From positions 1 through 28,082 of the forward strand of contig CAKQBW010000013.1 in the NCBI GenBank assembly GCA_934216505.1: a DNA stretch of 28,082 nucleotides, given 5' to 3'. This document shows, one piece after another, positions 24,378-28,082 of this stretch. Below the pieces are notes generated by a model, which saw only the letters and a list, made by a program, of their open reading frames with translations, ran no database searches and was not told where the DNA came from. The first letter of the stretch is position 1. Every line of letters starts with the position of its first letter. Origin of the DNA: an uncultured Alphaproteobacteria bacterium (GTDB taxonomy: Bacteria; Pseudomonadota; Alphaproteobacteria; CAAHEQ01; UBA3637). The position numbers and the translations under genes were made by a program.

Positions 24378-25439
24378 TTACTCTCCTAAATTAAATTGTT
24401 CGGGGGCGGGATTTTCTTCCAACCATTCTTTGGCTTCAAAGTAATCTTCATCAGATAAAACCGTATCCGTTAGGGTGATTTGAGCATCATAATTTGTGCC
24501 GTACATGGATACTTGCATAAAAGCATCGTCTTTTTGTCCCCATATAAAATTGGTGCTATCGCTGGGATAACCAAATTTGCTGAAAACCGCATGAAAGAAT
24601 TGATCCCGACGATTCAGTTTTTTGGCGGTGTTGATTTGGGTGAAGTTTAAAGAATTATCGCCTTTGTTGAAATAAGTAATGCGCCAGGCTTTGTTTTCGG
24701 TAGCAGGTGAAGTAAATTCAAATAAATAAGATTCTTTTTTATTGGGGCTTTCAACGGTCATATTCTTTAAAAAGATTGTGTTGTTTTCTTGGCCTTTTTG
24801 ACGAATACAGGACCGAATTTCATGAGGGATATAAAGCCCAGTCAAACGACATTCTTGTTCATAACGTGTGGTTAAAAATAAAGGAAATTCTTTTTGAGAT
24901 TTTGTGATTTTGTACCCATTTTCTATGGCAATTTTCCCTATATCCATTGGCGTCATTCCCAAAGAAAAACCATTTAATTCAAAATCCCTTGCATCCAACG
25001 AATTCGTGGAACCGTTGATAAGGCTTACGTCATCGTCAGGGTTTGTTTTGCTGTCCGATAAAGAAATAGCGGGCCATTCTTTGGGTGTTGGAATGGGATC
25101 TTTGGGGGATTCTTTTCTTGTTAAATTAATGCTTAATTCAGGCAAAGGAGAATGGGAATAAACCAACCTTTCCAGCGGGATTTCGTTTCGCCCTAGATTC
25201 GGTGTGGTTTCTTTGGAAACTTCAGAAGGAGGAGGTGTCCCTACAGTTTTTTGTGGTTGAAAGATTTGAGCAGTGGCTGGATATCCCGTACTTGAATTGT
25301 TTTTTGGGGGGAGGGCAGGTGCCTCTAATTCAGGATCATCTTCTTCCATAAACTCGGGGATGTCAATCCCTTGGGAAAAAGCCACCTGAGGTATCGCTAG
25401 GATACTTACAAGAATGATTCTTTCAAAAAAATTTAACAT
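24378..25439 (-). CDS. Secreted protein of unknown function
   Basis: 353 residues, not recognised. A signal peptide (MLNFFERIILVSILAIPQVA, cut near S22) directs export. A proline- and asparagine-rich low-complexity region covers about 30-145. A globular C-terminal domain runs from LNGFSLGMTPMDIGKIAIEN (near 155) to the end and has two cysteines (about 198 and 213) that could form a disulfide. The LGMTPxD phrase recalls small periplasmic domains in which a short N-terminal helix follows an LGM turn, but this is not specific. The stop codon abuts the ATG of the Hsp100 gene, so the two are co-translated, yet one acts outside and the other inside the cytoplasm. The ribosome-binding site is CAAGGGGAAAA. 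Confidence 0.75.
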   Translation of the reverse strand: MLNFFERIILVSILAIPQVAFSQGIDIPEFMEEDDPELEAPALPPKNNSSTGYPATAQIFQPQKTVGTPPPSEVSKETTPNLGRNEIPLERLVYSHSPLPELSINLTRKESPKDPIPTPKEWPAISLSDSKTNPDDDVSLINGSTNSLDARDFELNGFSLGMTPMDIGKIAIENGYKITKSQKEFPLFLTTRYEQECRLTGLYIPHEIRSCIRQKGQENNTIFLKNMTVESPNKKESYLFEFTSPATENKAWRITYFNKGDNSLNFTQINTAKKLNRRDQFFHAVFSKFGYPSDSTNFIWGQKDDAFMQVSMYGTNYDAQITLTDTVLSDEDYFEAKEWLEENPAPEQFNLGE

Positions 25440-25530
25440 TTTTCCCCTTGACCTTTAGTTTAGAATTTGTTAGTCTTACCCCAAGTATAGTTATAGTTTG
25501 AAATAAATTAAAAGGAAAATCAAGAAAAAA
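25440..25530. promoter_or_regulatory. Divergent promoter region of mlaA and the secreted-protein operon
   Basis: This 91-bp gap separates two divergent starts and must hold both promoters. Candidate elements on the plus strand are TTGACC (25448-25453) and two TATAGT copies (25486-25491, 25492-25497). None has ideal spacing, so I do not assign exact promoters. Confidence 0.35.
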
Positions 25531-26298
25531 ATGCGAAAAATAAAAAAGAAGTTAAATTTTTTATGCATTACTTTTCTGTCTGTCTTGTTATTAGCGGGCT
25601 GTCAAACGATCTCAGGGAATTCTTTGGATTTTGAAAATGACCCATTGGAGCCGATGAATCGGACGATTTTTTCCTTTAATGAGACAATGGAAACAGCGAT
25701 TATCAAGCCTGTTGCTAAGGGGTATCGGTGGGCTGTTCCGTCCTTTTTTCGGGATATCATTACGAATGTTTTTGCCACTTTAAAACAGCCTGCTTATTTG
25801 ACGAATTCCTTACTACAGGGTGAATTAAAAGACGCAGGTTGGGTGTTGGTCCGAACAGCCACTAACCTTTCTTTTGGCTTCTTTGGTATGTTTGATGTGG
25901 CCACAGATATGGATATCCCCGCGCCAGATTATGATTTTGGACAGACTTTGGCGAAATGGGGCTGGAAAGAAGGGGGGCCTTATTTGGTCTTGCCCTTGTT
26001 GGGGCCCTCTAATCCCCGTGATGCAATTGGTATGGGGGTAGATGGTTTGACGGATATTGTTCAATGGCGTGTCCATGATGAGCATGCTCTTGTTCTTTCG
26101 GCGTTGGGGGTAAATGCTTTGAATAAGTATGAAAGAGGGATGGATTTGCTTGAAAATTTGAAGAACTCTTCAACGGACTATTATGCGACTTTGCGTACAA
26201 TGTATAAACAAAATCGCCAAAAGAAAATAAAACAAGTGATTCAAACGGACGAAGATACCGCTGAATCGTATGAATTTGATTTTGAAATAGAAGAATGA
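25531..26298 (+). CDS. mlaA: MlaA (VacJ) outer-membrane lipid-asymmetry lipoprotein
   Basis: 255 residues. The lipobox LAGC gives a lipidated C24. The signature NDPLEPMNRTIFSFNE, a helical core, and DFGQTLAKWGWKEGGPYLVLPLLGPSNPRDAIG are all classic MlaA. MlaA forms a channel in the outer membrane that removes misplaced phospholipids and passes them to MlaC. The C-terminus after about 220 is charged. AAAAGGAAAA lies upstream, but the spacing to the ATG is long (about 13 bases). mlaC follows after 10 bp; the MlaBDEF transporter genes are not here. Confidence 0.95.
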   Translation: MRKIKKKLNFLCITFLSVLLLAGCQTISGNSLDFENDPLEPMNRTIFSFNETMETAIIKPVAKGYRWAVPSFFRDIITNVFATLKQPAYLTNSLLQGELKDAGWVLVRTATNLSFGFFGMFDVATDMDIPAPDYDFGQTLAKWGWKEGGPYLVLPLLGPSNPRDAIGMGVDGLTDIVQWRVHDEHALVLSALGVNALNKYERGMDLLENLKNSSTDYYATLRTMYKQNRQKKIKQVIQTDEDTAESYEFDFEIEE

Positions 26299-26308
26299 AA
26301 GGAAAAAA

Positions 26309-26908
26309 ATGAAAAAAATACTTCTCTCCTTAATTATGTGTTTGTGGGCTGTGCCTGTTTTGGCCTCAGATTCGGCGATAGATTTTTTGCAAAATCTGTC
26401 AAAAGATGTGATTGAAAATGGAATAGAAGGAACGCATAGTCATTCTGAACGGGAAGCCTTTATGCGGCAACGTTTTACTGCTAATTTGGATTTGAAAAGT
26501 ATCGGACAATTTGTTTTGGGAGCCTATTGGAAAAAAGCTTCTGATACAGAAAAGCAAGAGTTTTTATCTGTTTTTACTGAGTTGCTGACAAAAACTTGGA
26601 CGGATAGATTTGGGCTTTATAATGGTCAAACGGTTAAGTTTATTTCCTCACGCCCTGCGCAACAAAAGAATCAATTTTATGTGGAAAGCGAAATCCAAGA
26701 TAAAACACCGATTGCTTTGGTGTGGCGTGTCCGTTCTAAAAACGACACTTTTTTGATTATAGATATCAGTGTGGAAGGGGTGAGTATGGCAATGAGTTAT
26801 CGCAGCGAATACACAACCTTTTTGCAACAACATCAAGGGCGTATGGCGGATTTAATTTCTGAATTAAAAACGAAAGTGAAAAATTTTAAGTACAGCGCAA
26901 AAAAATAA
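26309..26908 (+). CDS. mlaC: MlaC periplasmic phospholipid carrier
   Basis: 199 residues. The signal peptide is cut near A19. The mature protein has the MlaC/Ttg2D layout: AIDFLQNLSKDVIEN, MRQRFTANLDLKSIGQFVLG, then LLTKTWTDRFGLYNGQTVKF, and a lipid-pocket domain ending ISVEGVSMAMSYRSEYTTFL. It ferries phospholipid between MlaA and the inner-membrane Mla transporter. It is co-transcribed with mlaA, a pairing common in alphaproteobacteria, and ends at a strong terminator. Confidence 0.95.
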   Translation: MKKILLSLIMCLWAVPVLASDSAIDFLQNLSKDVIENGIEGTHSHSEREAFMRQRFTANLDLKSIGQFVLGAYWKKASDTEKQEFLSVFTELLTKTWTDRFGLYNGQTVKFISSRPAQQKNQFYVESEIQDKTPIALVWRVRSKNDTFLIIDISVEGVSMAMSYRSEYTTFLQQHQGRMADLISELKTKVKNFKYSAKK

Positions 26909-26920
26909 GATTAAAAAAAT

Positions 26921-26947
26921 ATCGCCCCACCACGGGGCGATTTTTTG
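26921..26947 (+). terminator. Rho-independent terminator of mlaA-mlaC
   Basis: ATCGCCCC (26921-26928), loop ACCAC, and GGGGCGAT (26934-26941) form a perfect 8-bp stem with A-rich and T-rich flanks. It could work in both directions. Confidence 0.92.
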
Positions 26948-26976
26948 TTGCCCTGTTTGTTTTGGCATTTCATCTC

Positions 26977-27007
26977 TGTCATTCGTGTGCAGGCGGGAAT
27001 CGCGTCA
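26977..27007. repeat. Degenerate dispersed repeat copy at the end of the pilin gene
   Basis: TGTCATTC, a short GC-rich centre, then GGCGGGAATC resemble the unit at 21470-21497. The arms are imperfect here. The TGA stop of the pilin gene (27005-27007, minus strand) lies at the edge of this unit. Confidence 0.6.
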
Positions 27008-27265
27008 AGGGATATTCCGGCTTAAAGATGCCTCGCCGACATTGTTGTCTGTAAATTCCCTTAAAGTAGGTGTGTTAGCCCCTCTTTGAATTTGCGTGGA
27101 AGCCACAACAGCACGAAGGGAAGCCTGTTGCAACAATTTATTCGTTCTATGTTTATTCATGGCCGTTGTATAGCCCGCTATTCCCACCACGCTTAACACG
27201 CCGATAATCGCCAGCGTTCCCAGTATCTCTACCATAGACCGACCTGATTCTTTTTCTTTATACAT
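27005..27265 (-). CDS. Short type IV prepilin-like protein, probably truncated
   Basis: 86 residues. The leader MYKEKESG ends in G8, cleavage would fall before R9, and E13 is at +5. The hydrophobic helix ILGTLAIIGVLSVVGIAGY follows. The remainder (NKHRTNKLLQQASLRAV, then TPTLREFTD) covers only the helix and the start of the globular domain; type IV pilins are usually 130-200 residues. The stop falls in a dispersed repeat, so the 3' part may have been lost. The ribosome-binding site AGGAGG is perfect. It starts 22 bp after pgi. No other pilus genes adjoin it. It may still be expressed as a small pilin or may be a decaying gene. Confidence 0.72.
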   Translation of the reverse strand: MYKEKESGRSMVEILGTLAIIGVLSVVGIAGYTTAMNKHRTNKLLQQASLRAVVASTQIQRGANTPTLREFTDNNVGEASLSRNIP

Positions 27266-27287
27266 ATCAATTCCTCCTGTTAAAAAA

Positions 27288-28082
27288 TTATCTATTTTCC
27301 CGAACTTTTTGTATTAAAGCATTTGTTGAAGAATCATGTTTAAGTTCTTGATTTTTATCCTTTAATTCAGGCAAAACTGCTTTGGCGAGTTGCTTGCCCA
27401 ATTCTACCCCAAATTGGTCAAACGAATTGATATTCCAAAGTGTCCCCATCACAAAGACTTTGTGTTCATACATCGCAATGAGTGCCCCAAATGTTTTGGG
27501 GGTAATTTTGTCAATCAAAATCGTATTGCTGGGGCGATTGCCTGAAAACTTTTTAAAGGGAATTAAAGCGTCTTCCACGCCTTCTGCCTTTAATTCATCG
27601 GCTGTTTTTCCTTTCATTAAGGCTTCCCCTTGGGCAATAACATTCGCCAATAAAATATCGTGATGTGTTCCTGTTTCATTATGCGAATGAATCGGCGCAA
27701 TAAAATCCACAGGAATTAAATGCGTGCCTTGGTGAATCAGTTGATAAAAAGAATGTTGGCCGTTCGTGCCTGGTTCTCCAAACAAAATAGGTCCCGTTGG
27801 ATAAGAGACAGGCTCTCCTTTTTTATCAACACCTTTTCCATTGGATTCCATATCCAGTTGCTGTAAATAGGCGGGCAGGCGATTCAAATATTGATCATAG
27901 GGGAGGACAGCCGTCCCTTCGGCCCCCATAAAACCCGCATACCAAGCCCCAATCAATCCCATAAGAACGGGGATATTTTCTTTGAAATCAGTTGATTGAA
28001 AGTGCTGATCTATTTCATAGGCTCCTTCTAACATCTGAATGAAATTGTCATATCCTATTCCAATCATCAAAGAAAGCCCGAT
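27288..28082 (-). CDS. pgi: Glucose-6-phosphate isomerase, C-terminal part (5' partial)
   Basis: The frame is open to the right edge, where IGLSLMIGIGYDNF matches the conserved AIGL region of Pgi, so the gene begins outside the window. The visible 264 residues include GEPGTNGQHSFYQLIHQGT, the H-bearing THHDILLANVIAQGEAL block, and the signature NSFDQFGVELGKQLAK with its catalytic lysine. It interconverts glucose 6-phosphate and fructose 6-phosphate. The short prepilin gene follows closely. Confidence 0.95.
   Translation of the reverse strand: MGLSLMIGIGYDNFIQMLEGAYEIDQHFQSTDFKENIPVLMGLIGAWYAGFMGAEGTAVLPYDQYLNRLPAYLQQLDMESNGKGVDKKGEPVSYPTGPILFGEPGTNGQHSFYQLIHQGTHLIPVDFIAPIHSHNETGTHHDILLANVIAQGEALMKGKTADELKAEGVEDALIPFKKFSGNRPSNTILIDKITPKTFGALIAMYEHKVFVMGTLWNINSFDQFGVELGKQLAKAVLPELKDKNQELKHDSSTNALIQKVRENR

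Overview
The window reads as a chromosomal segment of an AT-rich, Gram-negative alphaproteobacterium, probably a gut or host-associated uncultured lineage. Supporting signs are the ppiD / mitofilin-like / hemY operon, adjacent mlaA-mlaC, the rpiB-nrdR-nusB run, and small prepilins with a GRSMVE processing site. The lineage is inferred from gene content and style, not from a marker gene. Most of the sequence is tightly packed housekeeping DNA. The accessory content is surface proteins and intergenic repeats.

Layout. 1-647 is the 3' end of a cysteine-rich, lectin-like surface protein whose last 28 codons are GC-rich and mostly end in C; this is a candidate diversity-generating-retroelement variable region. 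A membrane metalloprotease-like gene (712-1404, minus) and rmuC (1471-2580) follow. A minus-strand operon, ppiD, a mitofilin-like gene and hemY (6323 down to 2587), is divergent from glgB-glgX (6445-10737), the glycogen branching and debranching pair. Next come tRNA-Glu(UUC), a structured RNA of about 190 nt with its own promoter and terminator (10934-11160), a GT2 glycosyltransferase and an M23 lipoprotein endopeptidase. A TrhP-like U32 protein (minus) is divergent from an RNHCP zinc protein that may be read from a leaderless mRNA. The ruvX and M48 protease pair (minus) is divergent from rpiB-nrdR-nusB; their two promoters interleave.

17880-21278 holds a two-gene accessory operon: a membrane-anchored LamG-like protein with a G8 tract in its coding region, and a 602-aa prepilin-like protein with tandem repeats and a cysteine-rich C-terminus. 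A cluster of palindromic dispersed repeats follows (21321-21497). A minus-strand operon then runs from a secreted protein of unknown function through an unusual Hsp100 ATPase to mutY. The Hsp100 lacks the N and M domains, has a degenerate first ATPase and has lost the pore-loop aromatics. Divergent from it are mlaA and mlaC, closed by a strong terminator. The window ends with a short type IV prepilin whose stop codon lies in a repeat copy, and the C-terminal half of pgi, which runs off the right edge.

How the genes connect. glgB and glgX (with pgi further along) serve storage-glycogen metabolism. MlaA, MlaC, the M48 protease, PpiD and the M23 hydrolase serve envelope maintenance. RmuC, MutY, RuvX and NrdR serve genome maintenance and nucleotide supply. 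The surface-protein genes are the variable part. The best leads are the candidate variable region at 561-644, the RNA at 10970-11157 with competing pairings, and the altered Hsp100 at 22473-24377. No reverse transcriptase, CRISPR array, transposase or phage gene is visible.
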